NCBI GenBank assembly: GCA_025451785.1
Contig: JANWJV010000050.1
Span: forward strand, 1 to 42,067
Direction of reading: 5' to 3'
Origin: Bacteroidia bacterium
GTDB taxonomy: Bacteria; Bacteroidota; Bacteroidia; JANWJV01
DNA length: 42,067 nt
In this document: positions 34,846 to 42,067 of the stretch, in pieces
How the letters are laid out: each line of letters begins with the position of its first letter
Position numbering within the stretch: the first letter of the stretch is position 1
The notes under the pieces: generated by a model
What the model saw: the letters and a program-made list of their open reading frames with translations, nothing else
Databases searched by the model: none
Told to the model about the DNA's origin: nothing
Program-made: the position numbers and the translations under genes

Positions 34846-35774
34846 TGACGAAGCTGAGCACAAAACACCTTCTTGGTATCAAAGACCTCAGCGAACAGGA
34901 CATCCAGCTTATTTTCAAGACCGCCGACAATTTCAAAGATGTCATCAACCGCCCCATTAAGAAAGTACCATCGCTTCGCGACATCACCATTGCCAATCTT
35001 TTCTTTGAGAACTCAACGCGCACCAAACTTTCCTTTGAGCTGGCCGAAAAGCGCCTTTCGGCAGATGTGGTCAATTTCTCCGCTTCTTCCTCTTCGGTAA
35101 AAAAAGGGGAAACGCTGATAGACACAGTAAATAATATCCTGGCCATGAAAGTGGACATGGTGGTGATGCGGCATCCCAATCCCGGGGCATGTATGTTCCT
35201 GGCAAAACATGTGGACGCCCGCATCGTGAATGCCGGCGACGGGGCGCATGAGCATCCTACCCAGGCGCTGCTCGACGCTTACTCAATACGTGAGAAGCTT
35301 GGTACGGTAAAAGGAAAAAAAGTGGTGATCGTAGGTGACATCCTTCACTCAAGGGTGGCGCTTTCCAATATCTTCTGCCTTAAAAAGCTGGGTGCCCAGG
35401 TAATGGTTTGCGGGCCCACCACGCTGATCCCTAAATACATTTCCTCGCTTGGCGTTAAAGTAGAACACGATCTTCGCAAGGCCCTTGAATGGTGCGATGT
35501 GGCCAACATGCTTCGCATCCAGCTCGAGCGGCAGGAGATCAAATACTTTCCTTCGTTGAGGGAATACACCATGATGTACGGCCTCAACAAAAGCCTGCTC
35601 GATTCACTGAAGAAAGAGATCACCGTTATGCATCCCGGCCCCATCAACCGCGGGGTGGAGATCACCAGCGATGTAGCCGACAGCAAACAGAGCATTATAC
35701 TCCAGCAGGTGGAGAATGGTGTGGCGGTTCGGATGGCGGTGCTGTTCCTCCTTGCCGGAAGGGCTGAAAATTAA
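34845..35774 (+). CDS. pyrB: Aspartate carbamoyltransferase catalytic subunit
   Basis: 309 residues, normal length. Carbamoyl-phosphate site FFENSTRTKLSFELAEKRL (STRT at 57-60), aspartate-site HEHPTQALLDAYS, and HPGPINRGVEI near the C-terminus. It condenses carbamoyl phosphate and aspartate in the second step of pyrimidine synthesis. No regulatory subunit (pyrI) gene follows. Confidence 0.97.
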   Translation: MTKLSTKHLLGIKDLSEQDIQLIFKTADNFKDVINRPIKKVPSLRDITIANLFFENSTRTKLSFELAEKRLSADVVNFSASSSSVKKGETLIDTVNNILAMKVDMVVMRHPNPGACMFLAKHVDARIVNAGDGAHEHPTQALLDAYSIREKLGTVKGKKVVIVGDILHSRVALSNIFCLKKLGAQVMVCGPTTLIPKYISSLGVKVEHDLRKALEWCDVANMLRIQLERQEIKYFPSLREYTMMYGLNKSLLDSLKKEITVMHPGPINRGVEITSDVADSKQSIILQQVENGVAVRMAVLFLLAGRAEN

Positions 35775-35786
35775 ATTCATTACATT

Positions 35787-35794
35787 TACTTTTG
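35787..35794 (+). promoter_or_regulatory. Possible promoter box for the TPR/SpoIIE gene
   Basis: TACTTTTG is an exact TAnnTTTG match ending 8 bases before the ATG at 35803, in the 28-base gap after pyrB. No clear -33 element; leader would be about 4 bases. Confidence 0.32.
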
Positions 35795-35802
35795 TTGTCT
35801 TG

Positions 35803-37770
35803 ATGAGAAAGAACTTTTTCATATTGCTTATATTTTCATTTACCGTAGTTCCGGTTTTCGGGCAATACGGACGTGTTACCGATTCGCTGCTGCAGGTGAT
35901 CGCTACGGGACCCGACGACACGAATAAGGCGACCAACCTCGGAAGGCTTTCTTACCGCTTTCGCAATACAGCTGCCGATACTTCTATACTCCTTGGGAAA
36001 CAAGCCATCGCGCTTTCTGAAAAACTGAAGTACCAGCCAGGCCTTGCCAATGGGTATAAGAACACCGCGCTGGGTTATTATCACAAAGGCATTTATCGTT
36101 ACGCGCTCGAGTTCAACTTCGAGGCCATCAAACTGTTTGAAGCGCTGAAAGACACAGGCGGCGTAGTGGCTTGTTATAACCTGGTAGGACATATCTATTC
36201 ACAGCAGAAGAATTTTCCAAAGGCGCTGGAGTATTATAAAAAGGTCCTCAAACGAAAAAGGCAGGTGAACAATAAGCCCGACATCGCAGTGAGCCATATC
36301 AATATCGGTAATGAATATTACTATATGAAACAGTACGACATGGCCCTTGAGAACTACTATGCGGCGGTGAAGGTGCAGGAGGGCATCAGCGACCGCCGTA
36401 ATCTCGTGCTATCGTATGCCAATATAGCGGCGGTCTTTTACGACCAGGCGCTCTACGATATGGCGCTGGGCTATTACAGGAAAAGCCTTGAACTTGCCGA
36501 GTCGAACGACATGAAGCACATGGTGCCTCAATGCGCCCAGGGCCTGGGACAGGTGCTGATGCGGCAACGAAAATACCCGGAAGCGGAAGCAATGCTTCTC
36601 AAAGCGCTGAAGGCAGGCAGGGAATTACACGATAAGGAACAGATAAGTGAGTGTTGTGGATCGCTGGCCGAATTGTATAAGCTCAGGGCGGAGCCTGCCA
36701 AAGCCTATGAGTACCTCGAAATGCACTCGGCGTATAAGGACTCGATCGTCAACGAGCGAAGTGCACTCCAGCTACAGGAGTTGCAAACCGAGTTCGAGAT
36801 GGAAAAACAAGAAAAGGAGATAGCCATGCTGGTGAAAGACCAGGAGTTGAAGGACACCCAGCTTTCGAGCCAGCGTAGCCTGCTTTTCTTTTCTATTGGT
36901 GGACTGGCGATCGTGCTGATCTTCTCTGTATTCCTCTACCGCAATTACTCGCAAAAGAAAAAGGCTAACGGCCTGTTGCGGGAACAGAACACCATCATCA
37001 ACCGCAAGCAGCAGGAGATCACTGATAGTATCAATTACGCGAAGAGGATACAGGACGCTGTATTCCCGGAGACCTATAATGTAATGGACCTGTTTCCGGG
37101 GGGAGGTTTTGGTTTTGCCTTTCCGAAAGATGTAGTGAGTGGAGACTTTTACTGGTTCGCTAAAGTAGGGGACAAGGCGCTCATCGCCGCCGCCGATTGT
37201 ACCGGGCATGGCGTACCCGGGGCATTCATGAGCATCATCGGCACCACCATGCTCAACCAGGCGGTGCAGAAGGAACAGTTGTCAGACCCTTCGGAGATAT
37301 TGTCGTACCTCAACAGGAACATAAAAAGAGCGCTGAAACAAAATAACGAGCAAACCGAATCGAAAGACGGGATGGACATTGCCCTGGTAGTGGCCGACAG
37401 AACCACGAACACCATTAGTTACGCTGGGGCCAACAGACCACTCTATTACTTCAGGAAGGGAGTAATGACGGAGCATGAGCCTACCAAGGCAGCCATCGCG
37501 GGCTTCACCAACGACGACCAGGAGTATAAACAACACACCTTCCCTTACGAAAAGGGAGATCACTTCTACATTTATACCGATGGCTTTACCGATCAGTTCG
37601 GCGGACCCAAAGGCAAAAAGATCACCACCAAGCGTTTTAAGGAATTCCTTGCCAGCATCCAGGAAAAACACATGCCCGACCAGAAGGAACTGATCGGCCA
37701 TTATTTTCTGGATTGGAAAAAGGAGACCGAGCAGATCGACGATGTGCTCGTGATCGGCATTCGCCTTTAA
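35803..37770 (+). CDS. TPR sensor protein with C-terminal SpoIIE-type PP2C phosphatase
   Basis: 655 residues from the ATG at 35803, which gives the signal peptide MRKNFFILLIFSFTVVPVFG; a longer frame inside pyrB is unlikely. Periplasmic part: at least six TPR units (e.g. GYYHKGIYRYALEFNFEAIK, ALEYYKKVLKRKRQV, MALGYYRKSLELAESN). A membrane helix at about 360-380 (LLFFSIGGLAIVLIFSVFLY) and a short coiled coil lead to the SpoIIE phosphatase: VVSGDFYWFAKVG, AAADCTGHGVPGAFMS and FYIYTDGFTDQFGG. Probably signals envelope state to a partner-switching anti-anti-sigma system, though no partner gene is adjacent. Convergent stop overlap TTAA with the next gene. Confidence 0.92.
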   Translation: MRKNFFILLIFSFTVVPVFGQYGRVTDSLLQVIATGPDDTNKATNLGRLSYRFRNTAADTSILLGKQAIALSEKLKYQPGLANGYKNTALGYYHKGIYRYALEFNFEAIKLFEALKDTGGVVACYNLVGHIYSQQKNFPKALEYYKKVLKRKRQVNNKPDIAVSHINIGNEYYYMKQYDMALENYYAAVKVQEGISDRRNLVLSYANIAAVFYDQALYDMALGYYRKSLELAESNDMKHMVPQCAQGLGQVLMRQRKYPEAEAMLLKALKAGRELHDKEQISECCGSLAELYKLRAEPAKAYEYLEMHSAYKDSIVNERSALQLQELQTEFEMEKQEKEIAMLVKDQELKDTQLSSQRSLLFFSIGGLAIVLIFSVFLYRNYSQKKKANGLLREQNTIINRKQQEITDSINYAKRIQDAVFPETYNVMDLFPGGGFGFAFPKDVVSGDFYWFAKVGDKALIAAADCTGHGVPGAFMSIIGTTMLNQAVQKEQLSDPSEILSYLNRNIKRALKQNNEQTESKDGMDIALVVADRTTNTISYAGANRPLYYFRKGVMTEHEPTKAAIAGFTNDDQEYKQHTFPYEKGDHFYIYTDGFTDQFGGPKGKKITTKRFKEFLASIQEKHMPDQKELIGHYFLDWKKETEQIDDVLVIGIRL

Positions 37771-38183
37771 GGCAATAGTACCACCTTGTATTTCTCCGCC
37801 ATTTTTCTCAGCTGTTCTTCCGGTATTTCGTGAACATTGGCGCTGCCGTGGCGGTTCTCTACCGTGAGCACAAAGAGGCGATAACTATTCTCTGCCGCCA
37901 TTTTAAAATAGGGTTCCATCTCCCATTCGAGGGTGAAGGTATTGTCAACAAAGATCTTGTAGGCTCCGGCCTTTATTTGTTCAAGCGTTTGCTGTTCGCA
38001 GTTCTTATAGGCCAGATGGTTCTTATCGAACTCGAAATTATACTTTCCTGTTTGAGGATCAGTGAAATAACTGTCGATGGAGAGCACCGGGTATTTTCCT
38101 TCACTTAATACAGCTGCTACAGTAGATTTGCCGCTGCCGGGAAGGCCGCGGAGAAGAATAAGGGAAGGAGGGATGGGTCGCAT
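37767..38183 (-). CDS. Small P-loop kinase-like ATPase
   Basis: 138 residues with an N-terminal Walker A, LRGLPGSGKST (11-21), a DxD-like SIDSYF, and VDNTFTLEWEMEPYFKMA followed by RLFVLTVENRHGSANVH. The pattern matches the AAA_33/N4BP2-like polynucleotide-kinase group. The short C-terminal lid suggests a minimal kinase; substrate unknown. Its TAA stop overlaps the stop of the phosphatase gene (TTAA, 37767-37770). Confidence 0.8.
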   Translation of the reverse strand: MRPIPPSLILLRGLPGSGKSTVAAVLSEGKYPVLSIDSYFTDPQTGKYNFEFDKNHLAYKNCEQQTLEQIKAGAYKIFVDNTFTLEWEMEPYFKMAAENSYRLFVLTVENRHGSANVHEIPEEQLRKMAEKYKVVLLP

Positions 38184-38195
38184 GCGGCAAAGTAA

Positions 38196-38227
38196 ATAAA
38201 AAACCCTCCCGGTCTTGCCAGGAGGGT
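38196..38227 (-). terminator. Intrinsic terminator after the toroid-protein gene
   Basis: On the minus strand accctcc (38227-38221) pairs with ggagggt (38209-38203), followed by a run of T (38203-38196). It sits 19 bases beyond the stop at 38246 and ahead of the P-loop kinase gene. Confidence 0.8.
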
Positions 38228-38245
38228 CTTAAGAAATTAATGCTA

Positions 38246-39538
38246 TTATTTGTTACCGATCTTGATCAGCTTGTCGGTATCGTTGTTTACCGATAAGATG
38301 AGCAGGCAGGTAGCGGTGCAGAACACAGGGCTGCTGATGCAGTGGTGCCCTCTCCAGCTGCCGTCGTTCTCCTGGATGCTGAGCATACGGCCCGAAATAT
38401 TGTCGTACCACTTCTTCCATCCATTGTCTTTGCCGATGATCATCGACTCGCCGGTTTGCAGGTAGCTGAGGAACTCCTCGCCGCCGTTGTTGCCGAAGCC
38501 GGTCATCACGCGCTCTTCCTGCGCTTGTTTGCTGGTGGAGCTGTACACGTTATAAGCGGTACTTGCTTTCATCGCGTCAGTCTTGTTGTAGCCGATCTTC
38601 TCCAGGTTCTCTGAAGTGATGTCAGCGTCCTGTGCGATCCTGCCTTCACGTTTGGCTCTTGTCATCTCGTCTTTCACGGTCCTGGCTTCCTTGGCGCTGG
38701 CCCTGGAGCTGCTGGATACTGAATAGAGGAGAACGCCTGCGCCCATGTCTGTTTTTACTTCGCCGGTCTTGGTGTTCACGTTGCCTTTCTGGTAATCGCG
38801 CGATTTGTCGAGAACCTTTTGGTCAACAGAGGCGCCTTTGGTTTGTGCTGATTCCAGCGCGTTGTTGGCAAGCGACGACTGCAGTACGCCGGCCCATCCG
38901 GAACCTTTGAAGCTTCCGTTGGCATCTTGCGCGTTCTGGATCTTTGATACACAAATGTCAAGACACTTCTTTACACGGGCTGTGAGCTTCTCATCATGCA
39001 CGGTATAGTCGAGCATGTTCGAAAGGCACTGCGAGGTAAGGATCACATCGATGTTGGCTCCCAGTTTGGTTTGGATCTGGGTTCCGGTTTGTGTGGTGAT
39101 GTTGCTTGATTCAGAACTGGCGTTCTCCACTTGCTTAAGAAGGTATTCAAGACCTTTCTTGAGCTGCTCGGAATGTTCACCGCTCTTGAGGGTGCTGCCG
39201 CTGCGGAGCAGGGCCATTTCTACCATGGCGGTAGTGGCAGGGTCGGTCTTTACGGCCATAGGGTCCATAACATCCTGGCGTGAGTGGCTTCCTGCCCCCC
39301 AGCCTCCGTCATTTTGCTGGGCTTTTTCGAGCCAGTCGAGACCTTTGTCCATTGATTGGAATACACGCTCGGGTGTTTTGTAAACAAATGCCGAGTCGGC
39401 TGATTCTTCCCCGAACAGGGTACGGAACACACAGCCCCTAGGCTCTTTGGCATGGCTGTCGTTCTTTACGGAAAGGCTGAGCACCGATATAGTGGCGGCC
39501 GCGGCCAGTCCTAGCGAAGTTATTTTAAGAATTTTCAT
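38246..39538 (-). CDS. Exported alpha/alpha-toroid protein (squalene-cyclase-like repeats)
   Basis: 430 residues. Signal peptide LGLAAAATISVLSLSVKNDS with AHA-like cleavage at about residue 30. Prenyltransferase/squalene-cyclase-type repeats: GLDWLEKAQQNDGGWGAGSH, ALLRSGSTLKSG, CLDICVSKIQNAQDANGSFK and, at the end, MLSIQENDGSWRGHHCISS then FCTATCLLILSV. A charged central section (about 255-320, TVKDEMTRAKREGRIAQDAD) interrupts them. No cyclase DxDD-type catalytic motif was found, so it is probably a binding protein of the same fold. A well-formed terminator follows. Confidence 0.75.
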   Translation of the reverse strand: MKILKITSLGLAAAATISVLSLSVKNDSHAKEPRGCVFRTLFGEESADSAFVYKTPERVFQSMDKGLDWLEKAQQNDGGWGAGSHSRQDVMDPMAVKTDPATTAMVEMALLRSGSTLKSGEHSEQLKKGLEYLLKQVENASSESSNITTQTGTQIQTKLGANIDVILTSQCLSNMLDYTVHDEKLTARVKKCLDICVSKIQNAQDANGSFKGSGWAGVLQSSLANNALESAQTKGASVDQKVLDKSRDYQKGNVNTKTGEVKTDMGAGVLLYSVSSSSRASAKEARTVKDEMTRAKREGRIAQDADITSENLEKIGYNKTDAMKASTAYNVYSSTSKQAQEERVMTGFGNNGGEEFLSYLQTGESMIIGKDNGWKKWYDNISGRMLSIQENDGSWRGHHCISSPVFCTATCLLILSVNNDTDKLIKIGNK

Positions 39539-39583
39539 GTTTTGATTTTTTTTGATTTCCCTTTAGATGCAATCATGTATGAA

Positions 39584-39609
39584 ATTCCATAAAGGGTGAC
39601 CAATTATTT
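39584..39609. promoter_or_regulatory. Intergenic motif shared with 7419-7447 (copy 2)
   Basis: ATTCCATAAAGGG, TGA and AATTATT in the same order and orientation as copy 1, in the divergent gap between the toroid-protein gene and the MFS gene, 46 bases upstream of the minus-strand ATG at 39538. The sequence around GAAATTC is also a near-palindrome (TATG..CATA arms). Confidence 0.45.
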
Positions 39610-39652
39610 TTAGGGGCTCCCGCCATTTTGTGCTATTTTCGGAGCGTAACAA

Positions 39653-41020
39653 ATGTCATCAAGCAGCAGTAAGAACATATTTAAAGTGATCGGAGCCTCC
39701 TCGGCAGGCACCATGATCGAGTGGTACGACTTCTATATCTTCGGAAGCCTTGCTACCATTATCTCCACACAGTTCTTTCCCAAGGACAACCCTACCGCGG
39801 CCTTCCTCGCCACACTCGCGGCCTTCGGCGTAGGCTTTGTCATACGCCCCTTCGGCGCTATCATCTTCGGAAGGATAGGGGATATCATCGGAAGGAAATA
39901 TACTTTTCTGCTCACCCTTCTTTTGATGGGCGGCTCCACCTTTGCGATAGGACTAATACCCTCTTATGAAAGCATAGGCATGGCTGCTCCCATTATTGTA
40001 TTCGTACTTCGCGCTCTGCAAGGACTTGCGCTCGGCGGTGAATATGGCGGCGCCGCCATATATGTAGCTGAACATGCGCCCGAAGGGAAGAGGGGCTTCT
40101 TTACCAGTTTCATTCAAACAACTGCAACACTTGGTCTCTTTATATCGCTGGGTGTTATTCTTGCCTGCAAAGCTTGTATGAGCGCCGAAGATTTTGGAAG
40201 CTGGGGATGGAGGATACCTTTCCTGGTCTCAGTATTCCTCGTTATTATCTCCTATTATATCCGCCTTAAGATGGAAGAGTCGCCGGTGTTTGCTGAGCTG
40301 AAGGCGCAAGGAAAAACGGTGAAGAACCCGCTGAAGGCAAGTTTCGGCAACTGGGCCAATCTCAAATGGGTGCTTATCGCGCTCTTTGGTGCTACGGCAG
40401 GGCAGGGGGTTGTATGGTACACGGGGCAGTTCTATGCAATGAACTTCTGTATCAAGACACTTAATATTGACGCCGCGCAAATACAATGGGTCCTCATCTT
40501 TGTTCTTCTGGCAGGAACACCGCTCTTTATACTCTTTGCTTCTTTGTCCGACCGTTGGGGTAGAAAGTGGATAATGCTCAGTGGAATGTTGCTGGCCGCG
40601 CTCTTGTATATGCCTTTGTATAAAGGCATGGCCGCCCAAACAGAACAACATCAGGTAAAAGAAGTGGTTCATGGGGCTGATGGCAAAGAGCTGAAACCTG
40701 TGCCAATAAAACTTCCGATGCGAAACCTGGCCATTATCGGGTTGCTTATATTCGTTCAGCTGGTATTTGTAACTATGGCCTATGGCCCTATTGCCGCATT
40801 CCTTGTAGAGTTGTTCCCAGCCAACATCAGGTACACTTCGCTTTCATTGCCCTATCATATAGGGAACGGTGTCTTTGGCGGATTAACGCCTCTTATCGCC
40901 GAGTCGCTGGTACTAAAGACAGGTGATATTTACGCAGGCCTTTATTACCCCATTTGCGTGGCTCTTATCACAGTTGTTACCGGTGCGTGTTTAATAAGAG
41001 AGAAGAAGCCCGGAACCTAA
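39653..41020 (+). CDS. MFS transporter of the metabolite:H+ symporter (MHS) family
   Basis: 455 residues, 12 predicted membrane segments. The N-terminus SSAGTMIEWYDFYIFGSLA and the loop 2-3 motif GRIGDIIGRKYTFL are classic for the MHS group (ProP, KgtP, ShiA relatives), as are RALQGLALGGEYGGAAIYVA and SDRWGRKWIML in the second half. The central loop between segments 8 and 9 carries an extra 30-residue charged stretch (QTEQHQVKEVVHGADGKEL). Substrate cannot be predicted. The gene diverges from the toroid-protein gene; the gap holds a motif shared with the FkbM/Cys-rich divergent gap. Confidence 0.9.
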   Translation: MSSSSSKNIFKVIGASSAGTMIEWYDFYIFGSLATIISTQFFPKDNPTAAFLATLAAFGVGFVIRPFGAIIFGRIGDIIGRKYTFLLTLLLMGGSTFAIGLIPSYESIGMAAPIIVFVLRALQGLALGGEYGGAAIYVAEHAPEGKRGFFTSFIQTTATLGLFISLGVILACKACMSAEDFGSWGWRIPFLVSVFLVIISYYIRLKMEESPVFAELKAQGKTVKNPLKASFGNWANLKWVLIALFGATAGQGVVWYTGQFYAMNFCIKTLNIDAAQIQWVLIFVLLAGTPLFILFASLSDRWGRKWIMLSGMLLAALLYMPLYKGMAAQTEQHQVKEVVHGADGKELKPVPIKLPMRNLAIIGLLIFVQLVFVTMAYGPIAAFLVELFPANIRYTSLSLPYHIGNGVFGGLTPLIAESLVLKTGDIYAGLYYPICVALITVVTGACLIREKKPGT

Positions 41021-41024
41021 TGAC

Positions 41025-41050
41025 CATCCGTGCCTCCTCAAGCACGGATG
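41025..41050 (+). promoter_or_regulatory. Hairpin enclosing the PorP/SprF start codon
   Basis: Perfect 9-bp inverted repeat catccgtgc (41025-41033) / gcacggatg (41042-41050) with an 8-base loop; the last three bases of the 3' arm are the ATG. No T-run follows, so it is not a standard terminator. Confidence 0.55.
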
Positions 41051-42013
41051 AAACGAACACTCACAATTCTCTTTCTAGTCCTTCCCGGTCTTCTGCTGGC
41101 GCAGCTCAACGCCTTTAACCAGTACAACGCGGCCTTGGGTGCTATAAACCCTGCGTACATAGCCCATATCGACCGCGACCAGGCCGCGCTATCAGGCCGG
41201 AGCCAGTGGCCCGATCACCGGCTGGGCTCCTTAAGCGCCGCCTTTAATATCAACAGGCACTTTCCAAAACTAAACAGCGGTTTTGGTCTCAGCTCGTACC
41301 ATTCAAAGAACAACAGTGGCCTGGGAAGGACCTCTTCGGTCGGGCTTCAATATGGTTACAGGCTTATGTTCCTCGATGATCATTATATCTGCTTCGGAGG
41401 CGGGCTAGGCTTAGGCTCAACGCAAACCGATATCAATAATTACGATCTGCGGTATTCGGCAAAGGCCAATACCATACAGCAGCCTTCACTGGTACTTAAG
41501 ACCAATTCAATAAACGGATCGTTCGGGATCATTTTTACGGAAATGTTTTCGAGATACTATGGCGGGTTCAGTTTTCGTAATGTGCAGTTGTACAGCTTTG
41601 GAAATGATCTCAATGGTATTCTTAAACAGGGGCGTACCTTTTCGATGCATGGGATGTATCGAATGCCGATCGACAGGAGGTCATTTCTTCTCTTTTTTCT
41701 TTCCTATGAACGAACAGGCAGCACGCAATGTATAACAGAGCAAGGCACTCAGGTGTTGCAGGCAAAGCACTCGCTCATTTTCAGCCAGGCCAATGTATAT
41801 GTTCACAAAGTGGGTGTCTTTGGTATTGGATATAAATACTACGCGGGCAATTACGGAAGCCTTAACTGCAGGCTGGGCATAAGCCCTTTCAAAGAGAAGA
41901 AAGTACACATCGGTTATAGCTTCGACGTGAAGCCCTATATCAGCGGCGACCGCATACAGGCTAATTGCAGTCATGAACTATATATAAAAACAAACATCGA
42001 ACATAAATACTAA
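41048..42013 (+). CDS. PorP/SprF-family T9SS outer-membrane protein
   Basis: 321 residues from the ATG at 41048 (MKRTLTILFLVLPGLLLAQ signal peptide); the GTG at 41030 would add six residues and is not preferred. The mature start FNQYNAALGAINPAYI is the family hallmark, followed by a beta-barrel pattern of alternating segments (GFGLSSYHSKNNSG, FGGGLGLGSTQTD, YGGFSFRNVQLY, GIGYKYYAGNYG). PorP/SprF proteins bind type B sorting domains and help deliver cargo such as SprB-like adhesins. The gene begins 27 bases after the transporter stop and is followed 4 bases later by another exported-protein gene. Confidence 0.92.
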   Translation: MKRTLTILFLVLPGLLLAQLNAFNQYNAALGAINPAYIAHIDRDQAALSGRSQWPDHRLGSLSAAFNINRHFPKLNSGFGLSSYHSKNNSGLGRTSSVGLQYGYRLMFLDDHYICFGGGLGLGSTQTDINNYDLRYSAKANTIQQPSLVLKTNSINGSFGIIFTEMFSRYYGGFSFRNVQLYSFGNDLNGILKQGRTFSMHGMYRMPIDRRSFLLFFLSYERTGSTQCITEQGTQVLQAKHSLIFSQANVYVHKVGVFGIGYKYYAGNYGSLNCRLGISPFKEKKVHIGYSFDVKPYISGDRIQANCSHELYIKTNIEHKY

Positions 42014-42017
42014 GGCT

Positions 42018-42067
42018 ATGAAAAAGACATTGATACTACTCGTTTCCGCTATGAGCGTGTTCTCTCC
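42018..42067 (+). CDS. Exported protein, only the signal peptide visible (3' end outside window)
   Basis: ATG at 42018, 4 bases after the PorP/SprF stop, opens a frame MKKTLILLVSAMSVFS that runs off the window. It reads as a signal peptide. Close spacing suggests co-transcription with the PorP/SprF gene. Nothing can be said about the mature protein. Confidence 0.7.
   Translation, partial: MKKTLILLVSAMSVFS

Noticed and set aside
39640-39652. TATTTTCG as a promoter box for the MFS gene
   Set aside because: One mismatch from TAnnTTTG, too near the ATG and no -33 element; too weak to list.

Overview
This window reads as chromosomal DNA of a free-living member of the Bacteroidota. The phylum call rests on: a type B gliding-motility sorting domain on a giant SprB-repeat protein, two type A T9SS sorting domains, a PorE-like OmpA lipoprotein, a PorP/SprF family protein, TAnnTTTG promoter boxes and a lack of obvious Shine-Dalgarno sequences. 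No RNA genes, insertion sequences, prophage, CRISPR array or replication origin were seen. Genes are packed very tightly; the longest non-coding stretch is about 205 bases.

Layout. 1-7378: cell-surface and type IX secretion (T9SS) genes: the 3' part of an SprB-repeat adhesin, a PorE-like lipoprotein and a convergent Cys-rich T9SS-sorted protein. 7470-9412: FkbM methyltransferase plus DegT aminotransferase, an overlapping pair typical of surface-glycan loci. 25892 down to 9413 (minus strand): a run of 14 closely spaced genes. In transcription order: a possible phosphodiester glycosidase, asnB-type amidotransferase, GT4 glycosyltransferase, Wza-like export lipoprotein, Wzc-like tyrosine autokinase, rfbC, a WecA/MraY-like initiating transferase, lytic transglycosylase, uvrA, WbqC, two paralogous beta-propeller glycosidase-like proteins, a GNAT acetyltransferase and a methyltransferase. 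This looks like an exopolysaccharide/capsule assembly locus with the DNA-repair gene uvrA locked inside it by 4-base overlaps.

25927-29609: a small MORN-repeat exported protein and a 1052-residue two-propeller/Kelch T9SS cargo protein. 29815-35774: housekeeping genes (lpdA, an M61 peptidase, two paralogous membrane proteins, pyrR-pyrB). 35803-39538: a TPR/SpoIIE phosphatase, a small P-loop kinase and an exported alpha/alpha-toroid protein. 39653 to the end: an MHS-type MFS transporter, a PorP/SprF protein and the first codons of another exported protein.

Most noteworthy: a four-repeat higher-order period in the SprB array; all four convergent gene pairs ending in palindromic shared or abutting stop codons; a heptamer tandem repeat inside the asparagine synthetase coding sequence; an intergenic motif shared by two distant divergent promoters; a hairpin containing the PorP/SprF start codon; and a pair of cytosolic beta-propeller paralogues in the polysaccharide operon.
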